A DNA stretch of 64,000 nucleotides from assembly GCA_947626085.1 (NCBI GenBank), contig CANQQU010000003.1:1-64000 (forward strand), read 5' to 3'. The notes below the pieces were generated by a model that searched no databases, was not told the DNA's origin, and was given only the letters and a program-made list of their open reading frames with translations. Below, one piece after another: positions 50,901-58,938 of this stretch (positions are counted from its first letter, which is position 1; every line of letters begins with the position of its first letter). Both the position numbers and the translations under genes were made by a program. This stretch comes from an uncultured Oscillospiraceae bacterium (GTDB lineage: Bacteria > Bacillota > Clostridia > Oscillospirales > Oscillospiraceae).

Positions 50901-51015
50901 TCACGGCCTCCGCCTTGGCTTGGGGGAACAGCCTCTGGCCTTCCAGAAGGCCCAGCAGGCTGGCGGCGGCCACCAAAAGCGCGAGGGCGCGGAGAATGGG
51001 TCGTTTTTTCAGCAT
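47914..51015 (-). CDS. Large surface protein with transglutaminase-like domain and C-terminal TPKTGD sorting-type anchor
   Basis: Signal peptide; YQEGVCEAYTRAYKALLDRLGVES...HAWSNVNIEGQWYGVDVTHDDP (Cys-His-Asp); C-terminal NDTPKTGDETN + TM + KKPKDRKRSK. Confidence 0.88.
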   Translation of the reverse strand: MLKKRPILRALALLVAAASLLGLLEGQRLFPQAKAEAVTPYRWFYDQLREGTMEKEFYDALLHMLDTGILDKDGSYEIPLTSNPAIAQAMVGFTGNMAPLTNAMAKARDGFECDYPDVFWVDFGMLTVRVTKDAAQNLHVYLGTGRGTSYFVPGMTAADLPAKKVEYEDAMASALAWIGEQKPTYEGEPESKTLATAAHDYLTTHMVYHFEYEVDHEGCNSRTAYDALVYQEGVCEAYTRAYKALLDRLGVESVSVTGTYYVSPGEFEPHAWSNVNIEGQWYGVDVTHDDPRVKDFRSYEEEGIVYLNDRNSGYENASNLLLGDLELSKNHYPQGVMSPASYADYAYPMMAQNTYRREDAYSGGGINVRIVEDANSGGIALFNYNNRCYWENVNNGYYFVMKWYDQWTEDGPVKETDWVYLTPELYGNNIVDVKDENDPYYHDMGGSYTRMPLNNLKGFKLGITTQKPDMSPEAHQKGSLYLKYYGLDEKNLISTSETIPNFQFEAFAPAPFPYKVTPTQTSGLKLGGTYHVRAEFNQDLELVEGKQVDIEYQSAHYDIYANLDDTSRQHTRIEKVTFDGKNVIEFDFTPSLQYNDNDTIYNIYFKNVIGVESRKEPMNITYVGSARECATCYRSQGYDWNVFGAPHLLESEDIVGEGGFVVKDIDTGKTSLLDADIASRITHRLSLVTVDTSPGQNKEMLDTLESNAELMEDIGGSENIVTTKTYNIKLALCKMMVLETGQGVRVSMGFPAGTTYEDFAESGTLEFKAYHYVTNPDGSFDHVEEIPITVTPRGLILLVKSFSPFTIAAVRVDPATKEERLSQLPVSAIVTSTEGGVLTDVNGQAMTGENAMLQMRAGDQKTIRIQAKEGYQINSIRVADTVYTVDPENASAYDFTITSDMIDDLKTNSTFHVDFISKSVLEQEALLGQTEVVQESKELPKEDLPSAGEPHVPTSPSQPSQPSLPSQPAGQEPAQDPAAVPAVRPQASPNDTPKTGDETNFVVLFVLLGASAVGVGISVYLLRKKPKDRKRSK

Positions 51016-51107
51016 CGTTTTTCCCTCCCACGGAAGAAAAATAAGGGTTTTGCGATGCTGATAGTATACATAATGTTTTCAGAAAAATCAAGAGGATTTT
51101 CACAAAA

Positions 51108-52946
51108 TCACGAAGTTTGTACATCTTGCTCGAATCGAGCCGAAGGGGTTCGGGCATAGATCGCCAGTGCCTCGCCCATCTCCCCGATTTTTCGGTATCC
51201 CAGGCGAAAAAGGGTGTTTTCCAGGGCTTCAAAACCGCCAAAACCGGCAAAACTTGCCTCAGAACGGGGGTCTACCACCCAATAGTCGCAGGAAAGCAGA
51301 TGCTCCCGAGAGGCATATTGCAGGTCGTAAAGCACTTCGCGCTGGGACAGCGGCGTGGTGTAGGCGGTGGTGGCGGCCACGCTGGCCCCCTCCGGAACCA
51401 GGCGCAGGACGCTGTTTAACCCCTGGTAGTAGTCATAATTCTGAAGGTACATAACCACATATTGTGTTGCCTGGGGCGCCACGGTACAAGCGAAGCACCC
51501 AAGGCTGGCACCCACCAGCACCGCCGCCGCCGCGCTCCGCCAGGAGGGCAGGTCCTCAAAGTTCAGCAGCGCCAGGTAGGCCAGGCAGGCCAGAGAGCCG
51601 AAGGAGTACTGGAAAAAGATGTGGTGCTGGTAGGGATAGTCGCTCATCAAATTGACCAGAAGGTAGGGGATCAGCAGGACCAGCCGGTAGTACTTCCGGG
51701 TGAGCAGCGGCAGCAGGCCCAGAGGCAGCAGCGTCCAGGCGATATAGGGCAGCTTTTCCCCTTCCAGGCATTCGCAAAGCACCTTCATGGGGCACAGCAC
51801 CGCCGCCTCCACCACGGTCAGCAGCCCCTCGCCGCCGCCAAAGAGGAAATTCTGATACCGGTAGGTCATCACCCCGTCCCCATACCGGGCCAGGAAGAAG
51901 GTGGCGAGGCAGAACCATCCCACCGCCCCGGCCAGCAGCCCAAAGCCTGACCAGGCGGCGAATTTCCGGTCCGGGGACATGGGAGCCCGGAGCAGCTGAT
52001 AGAGTCCCACTACTGCTACATACACCGCGGCGTCCTCCTTGACCAGCAGGGTCAGGAAGGCGAAAGCGGCGGCGCCGTAGGGCCACTTGCGCTCCAGCGC
52101 GTAGAACAGCCACAGCAGCAGCGGCGTTAAGAAGGCATTTTCGTGGATGTCGTACCCCGCGCCCCCGGCGAAGGCGGGGCACAGGAGCAGCAGCGCGCAC
52201 ATGGCGCAGGCGGCCCAGCCCCGGAGCCCCCGCTGCCGGGCCAGCAGATATAGGGGCCAGGCCGCCGAGGCCATGACCGCCGCCTGGCAGACCTGTAAGG
52301 TGACGGGGTAGGGAAACAGGGCGTAGACCGGGAGCAGCAGATAATAGATGGGGGAGAGGTGGACCTGTAAATGGGACAGCAGGCCGTCCCGCTCCACGGT
52401 GGTCATGGCAAGGCCGGTAGACTTCAGGTAGTAAAACATCTGAGAGAAGATGCCGAAGTCAAAGGTGGGGGCGCAGAAGGTCAGCACCCGGGCTGCCGTC
52501 CAGGCGCTCACCAGCAGGAAAAACAGGATAGATAGCGCCGCCACCCAGATCCATGCCCGGGTGGGCTCCTTGGCGGGGACGGGGACCGTCTCCCTGGCGC
52601 AGCCGAATCGAGCGTAAGCGATCCCCAGGGCCAGGATCAGCCCTCCCGCCAGAAGAAGCTGCCAGGAGAAATTGAACAGCAGGGCCCCGCCGGTGAGCGC
52701 CGTCAGGGCCAGGACCAGGCAGAACCGCTCCCATTTCCCGGGGAGCCGCAGCAGGGATAGCAGCGCCAGCGCCCCGGCAAAGATCAGGATCATCCGAATG
52801 GGGTCGGCGGCCTCCAGGGCCGCCGTGTCGAAAAGCTCCTTGGCGGCGGTGGGCAGGAGCCAAAATTCCACCGCCGCCGCCAGGGCATAGGAAAGAAGGA
52901 CCCGCCGGGCCAGCCGGGGCACAAGGGGCGTTTTCACCGCGTTCAT
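51108..52946 (-). CDS. DUF2079-like multi-pass membrane protein
   Basis: FDFGIFSQMFYYLKSTG, QVHLSPIYYLLLPVYALFPYPVTLQVCQA; true start at MNAVKTPL, not the ORF-track start. Confidence 0.82.
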   Translation of the reverse strand: MNAVKTPLVPRLARRVLLSYALAAAVEFWLLPTAAKELFDTAALEAADPIRMILIFAGALALLSLLRLPGKWERFCLVLALTALTGGALLFNFSWQLLLAGGLILALGIAYARFGCARETVPVPAKEPTRAWIWVAALSILFFLLVSAWTAARVLTFCAPTFDFGIFSQMFYYLKSTGLAMTTVERDGLLSHLQVHLSPIYYLLLPVYALFPYPVTLQVCQAAVMASAAWPLYLLARQRGLRGWAACAMCALLLLCPAFAGGAGYDIHENAFLTPLLLWLFYALERKWPYGAAAFAFLTLLVKEDAAVYVAVVGLYQLLRAPMSPDRKFAAWSGFGLLAGAVGWFCLATFFLARYGDGVMTYRYQNFLFGGGEGLLTVVEAAVLCPMKVLCECLEGEKLPYIAWTLLPLGLLPLLTRKYYRLVLLIPYLLVNLMSDYPYQHHIFFQYSFGSLACLAYLALLNFEDLPSWRSAAAAVLVGASLGCFACTVAPQATQYVVMYLQNYDYYQGLNSVLRLVPEGASVAATTAYTTPLSQREVLYDLQYASREHLLSCDYWVVDPRSEASFAGFGGFEALENTLFRLGYRKIGEMGEALAIYARTPSARFEQDVQTS

Positions 52947-53947
52947 GCCGCCGTCCCCCTTCCCAGGAGCCGCCGAGTCAGGGCGTCCAGCCCCTTGCCG
53001 GCAAGCAGGCTCAGAAGAAAAATGGGCAGGGTGACGCAGAGGAACAGAAGGGGATAGGCCTCCGGCCGGTGGAGCTGGGGCAGCCGGGCGTAGACCCAGC
53101 CGTCCAGCAGGTGGGATAGGAGGTACCCCCCGTAGCACCCGCCGGCGGCCCAGGCCAGCGCCGGCCCCAGCCGGGGAAGGGGCAGGCTGTAGAGCCCCAG
53201 GAACAGGGAAACGGTCATCAGGACGATCCAGATATCCCCAAATTCCAAGGTCCAAGCCTGGTCCAGGTTCCCGTCGGTGGAGAGGGTGGTCATGGTCCCC
53301 AAGAACACCGCGACGATCAGCGCCGCCCCCACCCCGGCCCACCAGGGCACTTTGGGCCGCTCTCGGGCCACGGCGGCCCCCAGAAGATAGTAGGCGGCGG
53401 GGTAGAAGGGCCGGAACTGCTCCGGCATCAGGGGCAGGGGCGTGAGCCGGGGCAGGGCCGTCACCGCCAGGACCCCCAAAACCAGCCAGGCAAGCTCCTT
53501 TCTGGTCTTCGCCGCCGCCAGGGCCAGGTTCAGCAGGGGGCTCAGCAGGATCAGGCACAGATACATCCCCACATACCAGCCGTAGTACACCCCGGAGAAG
53601 GAGAAAAACCGGACCGTCCAGGTGACAAGGCTCTGGACGTCCCCAAAAAGAAAGTGCCGAACCGGGATGGACGCCGCCGCTGCCAAAAGATAGCCCAGCA
53701 GCACCGGGGGAAGACCCCGGAAAAAGCCGGGCCCCAGGGGTTTTGTCCCCCGGAAATAGCCGGTGAGCATACAAAACAGCCCCACGCAGGTGACGCTGAG
53801 CCACCGGACCGACCCGGCGGCCGCCATGGCCGCCCCGGTCTGGGGCTGGTAATAGTAGCCGTTAAACAAAAAGCTGTGAAATGTGACCACGCCCAGCAGC
53901 GCCAGACAGCGCAGCAGGTCGGGGCCCGCCTGACGGGTCTTGGACAT
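52943..53947 (-). CDS. Acyltransferase-3 family membrane protein
   Basis: MSKTRQAGPDLLRCLALLGVVTFHSFLFNGYYY; about 10 TM helices; overlaps downstream gene start. Confidence 0.88.
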   Translation of the reverse strand: MSKTRQAGPDLLRCLALLGVVTFHSFLFNGYYYQPQTGAAMAAAGSVRWLSVTCVGLFCMLTGYFRGTKPLGPGFFRGLPPVLLGYLLAAAASIPVRHFLFGDVQSLVTWTVRFFSFSGVYYGWYVGMYLCLILLSPLLNLALAAAKTRKELAWLVLGVLAVTALPRLTPLPLMPEQFRPFYPAAYYLLGAAVARERPKVPWWAGVGAALIVAVFLGTMTTLSTDGNLDQAWTLEFGDIWIVLMTVSLFLGLYSLPLPRLGPALAWAAGGCYGGYLLSHLLDGWVYARLPQLHRPEAYPLLFLCVTLPIFLLSLLAGKGLDALTRRLLGRGTAA

Positions 53948-53963
53948 GAAAAAGCCCTCCTTT

Positions 53964-54241
53964 AGGTGACGGGAATCGAACCCACGTCGGTTTCCGCCGG
54001 GTCATTTCCGCCCAGTCTTCACAAAAGCCCTTGGAAATACATAGCCAGTATTCCCTGCGGTCTTTTGCTTGCCTGAACGAAAACTACCTCGCCGGAAACT
54101 GCGCAGCACTTTGCGGGGAGCAATTTTTGGATGATTTTGCCCGCAGAGGAGGAAGCCTTGCCGTCGCAAGGCGACGACGATAAGGGGAAAAGCGCCGAAA
54201 AGAGCCCCCGCAAAGCGGCGTGGGTTCGACTCCCGTCACCT
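53964..54241. repeat. 278-bp non-coding element bounded by 23-bp inverted repeats resembling a tRNA T-arm/3' end
   Basis: AGGTGACGGGAATCGAACCCACG ... CGTGGGTTCGACTCCCGTCACCT, one mismatch; internal hairpin GCCTTGCCGTCGCAAGGC. Confidence 0.8.
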
Positions 54242-54255
54242 TCACCCGGGAGGGC

Positions 54256-54300
54256 AAAAAAGCCCGCCCGGTATCCTTCTTTCAGGATACTGGGCGGACC
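54256..54300 (-). terminator. Terminator of two-component operon
   Basis: On minus strand CCGCCCAGTATCC...GGATACCGGGCGGGCTTTTTT. Confidence 0.85.
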
Positions 54301-54323
54301 TTTCAAAAAACCCAATGGGATTC

Positions 54324-55976
54324 TTACAAATTTCTTTCAGTTTTTGGCAGTTGCACCGTGGCGGAAAATTGGTCCCCATCGACGGCCACGGTAAATTCGC
54401 CGCCCAAGGAGGCGGTGTAGGTCTGGGCGATGGCCAGGCCCAGGCCGCTTCCGGGGGTGGAGCGGGCCTTGTCCCCCCGGGCGAAGCGCTGGGTGATCTC
54501 CTCCGGGGTGAAGTCCATCTCATAGGCGGCGATGTTGGTCAGCCGGACAGAGGCGGTCTGTTCGTCCTCCGTCACCGTCAGGTGGATTCGAGTGCCGGGG
54601 AGGGCGTATTTGGCGCAGTTGCCCAGCAGATTGGCCAGCACCTGATGGAGCCGGGTCCCGTCGGTGCGCAGGGGCAGCTGCTCGGCGCAGTAGTGGCGGC
54701 GGACCGAGAGGTTCGCCTCCCGGAGCCGGTCGTCATAGAGGCCCAGGGTCTGCTCCAGCAGGCGGATCAGGTCGATGTTTTGCATATTGGCCGGGGCCGC
54801 GCCGCTGGAGACCTTGGTCAGCTCGAATATGGAGTCCACCAGGCCCGTCATGTACCCGGCCCGGCTGGTCAGCTTTTCCAACTGACTCTGGCCCTCGGGG
54901 GAGAGGCGCTCGCTTTGCAGCAGCTCGGCGTAGCCCAAAATGGCAGTCAGGGGGGTGCGCAGATCGTGGGACACATTGGCGATCAGATCCACCTTGAACC
55001 GCTCGCTCTTCACGGCGGCCTCCACCGCCTCGGCCTGGCGCTGCTGCAGCGCCGCCAGGGCTTCCCGCTCGGTTTGGAAGGGGCCGGGCGCCGTGGGGAC
55101 CTCCCCGCCGAGGGAAAGGTCCCGAATTTGGCGGGACAGCCGGTCCATGCCCCGGCAGAACCGGGCAAAGCAGATCAGGGCCGGCAGGCAGGAGGCGGCC
55201 AGCACGGCCCCGCCTCCCAGGGCCTGCCCCTGAACGGGCCACGCCGGGGCCAGGGCCAGTACAGCCGCTATCAGGACGGTTCCCAAGGAGGTGGCCAGCA
55301 GCCCGGCGGCGTAGCTCCCCGGCCCGGGGGCGACCCGGGCCCAGACCCGGTGGACCCAGGACCAGTCCGGGGAAAGCCGAACCCGGAGCCACCGCCGCAG
55401 CTCCCGGCAGCCCAGCAGCAGGGCCGTCAGCGGCAGCCAGCAGAACAGCAGCCCCCGGCCCAATTCGCCCCAGGTCAGGGGCAGCAGGGAAAAGCTGGAT
55501 GGGTCCTGCAAAAACAGCAGAAGGAACAGCCCCACGCCGGCCAGGGCCCCGTCCGGGCCGATCCCCGGCCCCGCCCCCGCCGCGGGCAGGAGCAGTACGG
55601 CGAGGAGGGCCAGCACGCCTCCCAGCAGGAAGCAGGCCAGGGCCGTCCCCCGGAGGATCCGGCCGGTCTGGGGACTGATGGGCTGCCCCGCTGTGGTGGG
55701 GACCTCCTGAGCGGTGACGGAGGTGGAATCCACCCCGGTGGCGTCGGGCGCGGTGGTCTCCTCCGGATGGGTGTCGGGCGCGGTGGTATCCTCCGAATGG
55801 GTGGGGGACTCGGTGGCAAAGCTGCTGCCGGGCTGGGTAGAGGACGCGGCGGTTTGAGAGGTGGCGGTACCCACAGCCCCGTCGGCGGCGGTCCGCAGCC
55901 CCAGCCCCAGGGTCAGCAGCAGGGCGGCCAGGCAGCACAGGGCCATCCCGCCTGTATTACGGCGCTTCCAGAACAT
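54324..55976 (-). CDS. Sensor histidine kinase
   Basis: LIANVSHDLRTPLTAILGYAELL; VLANLLGNCAKYA; STPGSGLGLAIAQTYTASLGG. Confidence 0.95.
   Translation of the reverse strand: MFWKRRNTGGMALCCLAALLLTLGLGLRTAADGAVGTATSQTAASSTQPGSSFATESPTHSEDTTAPDTHPEETTAPDATGVDSTSVTAQEVPTTAGQPISPQTGRILRGTALACFLLGGVLALLAVLLLPAAGAGPGIGPDGALAGVGLFLLLFLQDPSSFSLLPLTWGELGRGLLFCWLPLTALLLGCRELRRWLRVRLSPDWSWVHRVWARVAPGPGSYAAGLLATSLGTVLIAAVLALAPAWPVQGQALGGGAVLAASCLPALICFARFCRGMDRLSRQIRDLSLGGEVPTAPGPFQTEREALAALQQRQAEAVEAAVKSERFKVDLIANVSHDLRTPLTAILGYAELLQSERLSPEGQSQLEKLTSRAGYMTGLVDSIFELTKVSSGAAPANMQNIDLIRLLEQTLGLYDDRLREANLSVRRHYCAEQLPLRTDGTRLHQVLANLLGNCAKYALPGTRIHLTVTEDEQTASVRLTNIAAYEMDFTPEEITQRFARGDKARSTPGSGLGLAIAQTYTASLGGEFTVAVDGDQFSATVQLPKTERNL
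55741..55800. repeat. Two 30-bp tandem repeats within histidine kinase gene
   Basis: GCGTCGGGCGCGGTGGTCTCCTCCGGATGG / GTGTCGGGCGCGGTGGTATCCTCCGAATGG, 3 differences. Confidence 0.95.
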
Positions 55977-56655
55977 ATCCGATCCCCCAAATCACCTTGA
56001 GATATTCCGGCCGCCGGGGATCCAACTCGATCTTCTCCCGGATGCGGCGAATGTGGACCATCACCGTGTTCTCCACGGCGTAGGCGTCGGCCTCCCAGAC
56101 CCGCTCATAGATCTCCTCGGCGGAGAAGACCCGGCCGGGACTGGCCATCATCAGCTCCAGAATCCGAAACTCCGTGGCGGTCAAATGCACCGGCTCCCCC
56201 CGGAGGGTCAGCCGCTTTTTCTCCTTCTCCAGCACCAGCTCCCCCACCCGGAGACAGTCCCGGGCGGCCCCGTCCCGGGCGGAGCCCAGGAGCTGGTAGC
56301 GCCGGAGCAGGGCCTTCACCCGGGCCAGCAGCTCCTGCTGGAAAAAGGGCTTCACCAGATAGTCGTCGGCCCCGGCCTCCAGGCCCAGGACCCGATCCGT
56401 GCCCTCGGCCTTGGCCGAGAGCATCAAAATGGGCACGTTGCTCTCCTGCCGGATGCGGAGGGTGGCGGCCAGGCCGCCGCATTTGGGCATCATCACGTCC
56501 ATGATGATCAGCTCCGGCCGGAATTTTTCCGCCTGGGCCACCGCCGCCTCCCCGTCGAAGGCGGCCCGGACCTGATAGCCCGCCCGCTCCAGCTCCGTTT
56601 GCAGCACCTGGACGATGGCCCGGTCGTCGTCCACCACCAGAATTTTAGGCCCCAT
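55957..56655 (-). CDS. OmpR/PhoB-family response regulator
   Basis: ILVVDDDRAIVQVLQTEL, PELIIMDVMMP, winged-helix ERVWEADAYAVENTVMVHIRRIREKIE. Confidence 0.95.
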   Translation of the reverse strand: MGPKILVVDDDRAIVQVLQTELERAGYQVRAAFDGEAAVAQAEKFRPELIIMDVMMPKCGGLAATLRIRQESNVPILMLSAKAEGTDRVLGLEAGADDYLVKPFFQQELLARVKALLRRYQLLGSARDGAARDCLRVGELVLEKEKKRLTLRGEPVHLTATEFRILELMMASPGRVFSAEEIYERVWEADAYAVENTVMVHIRRIREKIELDPRRPEYLKVIWGIGYVLEAP

Positions 56656-57549
56656 TCAACATTCCTCCCCGCCAAGGCGCTTTTCCACCAGCTCCAGAAA
56701 GGCCCGCATATATTTAGGCGGCTGCATCCCCTTGGGGAAACAGGCGTAGAAATGATGGTGGTTTACATAATTTTTGATGGGATAGAAATAATCCTCCGGG
56801 TTGATATACAGATCCGAGCAGATCAAATACCCGGCGCTGGTCACGGTGGTCCGGCTGGCGATCTCCATGCTGTCGGTCTCCAGCAGAATTTGGGGGTGCA
56901 GATTTTCCTGCCGGAACAGCAGCTCCTGGATCACCCGGGAGTTGTGGTCCGGGGTCATGCAGATAAAAGGCCCCTGGGCCACCTGGCGCAGGTCGATGAC
57001 CTCCCCGGCGGGCACCTGGGCGGCCAGGGGGCTGTCCTGCCCCGCCAGGATGCCGATGGTCTCCCGCTGGATCAGGTGATAGGTCAGGTCCGGGTGGGAG
57101 GGCACGGTGGAGGCCAGGGCCACGTCCACCTCCCCTTGGCGAACCATTTCCACCAGGGCGGCGCTGCCGGCCTCCCGAAGCTCCAGCGCCACATGGGGGA
57201 AGTCCCGAAAGAACTGGGGCAGGACCCCCGGCAGGATCCTAGCGCCCCGCTGCACGCTGATGCCCAGCCGGAGACGGCCGCTGTCCTCCTGACGGATCTC
57301 CTGGAGCTCGTTTCGCATCCGCTCCTCGGCGCCCAGCATCACCGTGGCGGCGTAGAGATACCGCTCCCCGGCGTAGGTGGGCCGGAAGGGGCTCTTGGAG
57401 CGGTCGAAAAGCGCCAGACCCAATTCCTCCTCGATCTGCCGGAGCATTTGACTCAGGGAGGGCTGGCTGATGTAGAGCTTTTTGGCGGCGGCGGTGATGC
57501 CCCCCTCCTGGGCGATGGTCTTGACGTAGAGGGCTTGCTTCAGGTTCAT
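56656..57549 (-). CDS. LysR family transcriptional regulator (likely citrate-operon regulator)
   Basis: MNLKQALYVKTIAQEGGITAAAKKLYISQPSLSQMLRQIEEELGLALFDR; divergent from cit operon. Confidence 0.93.
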   Translation of the reverse strand: MNLKQALYVKTIAQEGGITAAAKKLYISQPSLSQMLRQIEEELGLALFDRSKSPFRPTYAGERYLYAATVMLGAEERMRNELQEIRQEDSGRLRLGISVQRGARILPGVLPQFFRDFPHVALELREAGSAALVEMVRQGEVDVALASTVPSHPDLTYHLIQRETIGILAGQDSPLAAQVPAGEVIDLRQVAQGPFICMTPDHNSRVIQELLFRQENLHPQILLETDSMEIASRTTVTSAGYLICSDLYINPEDYFYPIKNYVNHHHFYACFPKGMQPPKYMRAFLELVEKRLGGEEC

Positions 57550-57577
57550 GGCGGACCTTCTTTCCTTCTTTTTCTAC

Positions 57578-57606
57578 ATTATAATATAGGCTCGCTCCGC
57601 CGTCAA
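57578..57606 (-). promoter_or_regulatory. Promoter of LysR gene
   Basis: Minus strand TTGACG - 17 nt - TATAAT. Confidence 0.75.
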
Positions 57607-57623
57607 GGAAGGGCATATGAATT

Positions 57624-57644
57624 TTCTTATATTATTTATAAGAA
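57624..57644. promoter_or_regulatory. Candidate LysR operator
   Basis: TTCTTATA TTATT TATAAGAA, perfect 8-bp dyad between divergent promoters. Confidence 0.65.
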
Positions 57645-57653
57645 GAATTGTAT

Positions 57654-57682
57654 TTGACATATGGACGAATATCCCGTACCAT
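57654..57682 (+). promoter_or_regulatory. Promoter of citrate lyase operon
   Basis: TTGACA - 17 nt - TACCAT. Confidence 0.65.
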
Positions 57683-57724
57683 AGTATCAGCGAAAATCGA
57701 AATTTGGCTAAAGGAGGATTGCCA

Positions 57725-58027
57725 ATGGAAATTTTAAAACCGGCGGTGGCCGGCACCCTGGAGTCCAGCGACGCCCAGGTGACGGTGGAGCCCGGCGGGG
57801 AGGGCATTGAGCTTTCCCTGCAGTCCAGCGTTATGAACCAGTATGGCCGCCAGATCCGGCAGACCGTTCTGGACACCCTGGCCCGGCTGGAGGTCAGCGA
57901 CGCCAAGGTCACGGTGGTGGACAAGGGCGCACTGGACTGCACGCTGAAGGCCCGGGTGGAGTGCGCGGTGTTCCGCTCCTGCGGCGCGTCCGCGTCCGGG
58001 ATTCCCTGGGGAGGTGCGGTGCGATGA
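57725..58027 (+). CDS. citD: Citrate lyase acyl carrier protein (gamma subunit)
   Basis: MEILKPAVAGTLESSDAQVTVEPGGEGIELSLQSSVMNQYGRQIRQTVLDTL. Confidence 0.95.
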   Translation: MEILKPAVAGTLESSDAQVTVEPGGEGIELSLQSSVMNQYGRQIRQTVLDTLARLEVSDAKVTVVDKGALDCTLKARVECAVFRSCGASASGIPWGGAVR

Positions 58028-58938
58028 TTCCAAGACCCAAGCCTGAACGGTTCCGGCTCCGCCGGACCATGATGTTCATGAACGCCCAGAAGCCCGGCCT
58101 GATCAAGGACGCCTACATCTACGGCTGCGACTCCATCATGCTGGACCTGGAGGACGCGGTGGCGGAGAACCAGAAGGACGCCGCCCGCTTTTCCCTCTAC
58201 CATGCCCTGACCACCATCGACTACGGCGACACGGAGGTCATCGTTCGGATCAACGGCCTGGACACCCCCCACTGGCAGGAGGATATCCGGGTCTGCGTGG
58301 CCGGCGGCGCCGACGGCATCCGCATTGCCAAGTGCGAGAGCGCCCAGGACGTGCTGACCGTGGAAAAGGCCGTGGAAGCTGCGGAGGAGGAGTTCGGCGT
58401 GGAAAAGGGCCGGACGCTCCTGATGGCGGCGCTGGAGAGCCCCAAGGGCATTCTCAACGCCTATGAGATCTGCGCCGCCTCTCCCCGGATGTTCGGCGTG
58501 GCCATCTCCGGCGGCGACTTCCGCAAGTGCATGCAGACGACGCCCCAGCCCGACGGGGTGGATCTGCTGGTGGCCCGGGGCCAGATGCTTATCGCGGCCC
58601 GGGCGGCGGGCATCCAGTGCTTCGACACCGTCTTTACCAATCTGGACGACCAGGCGGGCTTTGAGGCCGAGGTCCGGCAGAACAAGGCCATGGGCTTCGA
58701 CGGCAAGAGCCTGATCAACCCCAAGCAGATCCGCTATGTCCACCAGGTCTTTGCCCCCACCCAGAAGGAGATCGTCCAGGCGGAGAAGATCGTCCGGGCC
58801 TACCGGGAGCAGTCCGCCGCCGGTGTGGGCGTGTTCACCGTGGACGGCAAGATGATCGACATTGCGTTTATCCCCGGAGCGGAGCGCACATTACGGCTGG
58901 CGAGAGCCTGCGGATTGTATGAGGGGGATCTGGTATGA
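58024..58938 (+). CDS. citE: Citrate lyase beta subunit
   Basis: RLRRTMMFMNAQKPGLIKDAYIYGCDSIMLDLEDAVAENQKDAAR. Confidence 0.95.
   Translation: MIPRPKPERFRLRRTMMFMNAQKPGLIKDAYIYGCDSIMLDLEDAVAENQKDAARFSLYHALTTIDYGDTEVIVRINGLDTPHWQEDIRVCVAGGADGIRIAKCESAQDVLTVEKAVEAAEEEFGVEKGRTLLMAALESPKGILNAYEICAASPRMFGVAISGGDFRKCMQTTPQPDGVDLLVARGQMLIAARAAGIQCFDTVFTNLDDQAGFEAEVRQNKAMGFDGKSLINPKQIRYVHQVFAPTQKEIVQAEKIVRAYREQSAAGVGVFTVDGKMIDIAFIPGAERTLRLARACGLYEGDLV

Noticed and set aside
52947-53804. N-terminal extension of the DUF2079-like ORF
   Set aside because: Out-of-frame reading of the acyltransferase gene; likely start is MNAVKTPL at 52946.
53964-54241. Possible tRNA or tmRNA gene on either strand
   Set aside because: T-arm-like sequence at both ends, but no matching 5' acceptor/D-arm and no tmRNA 5' GGATTCGAC-type motif or tag ORF found by eye.
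54019-54315. 98-aa minus ORF across the 278-bp element
   Set aside because: Lies over the inverted-repeat element and terminator; no RBS or domain evidence. Better treated as non-coding repeat.
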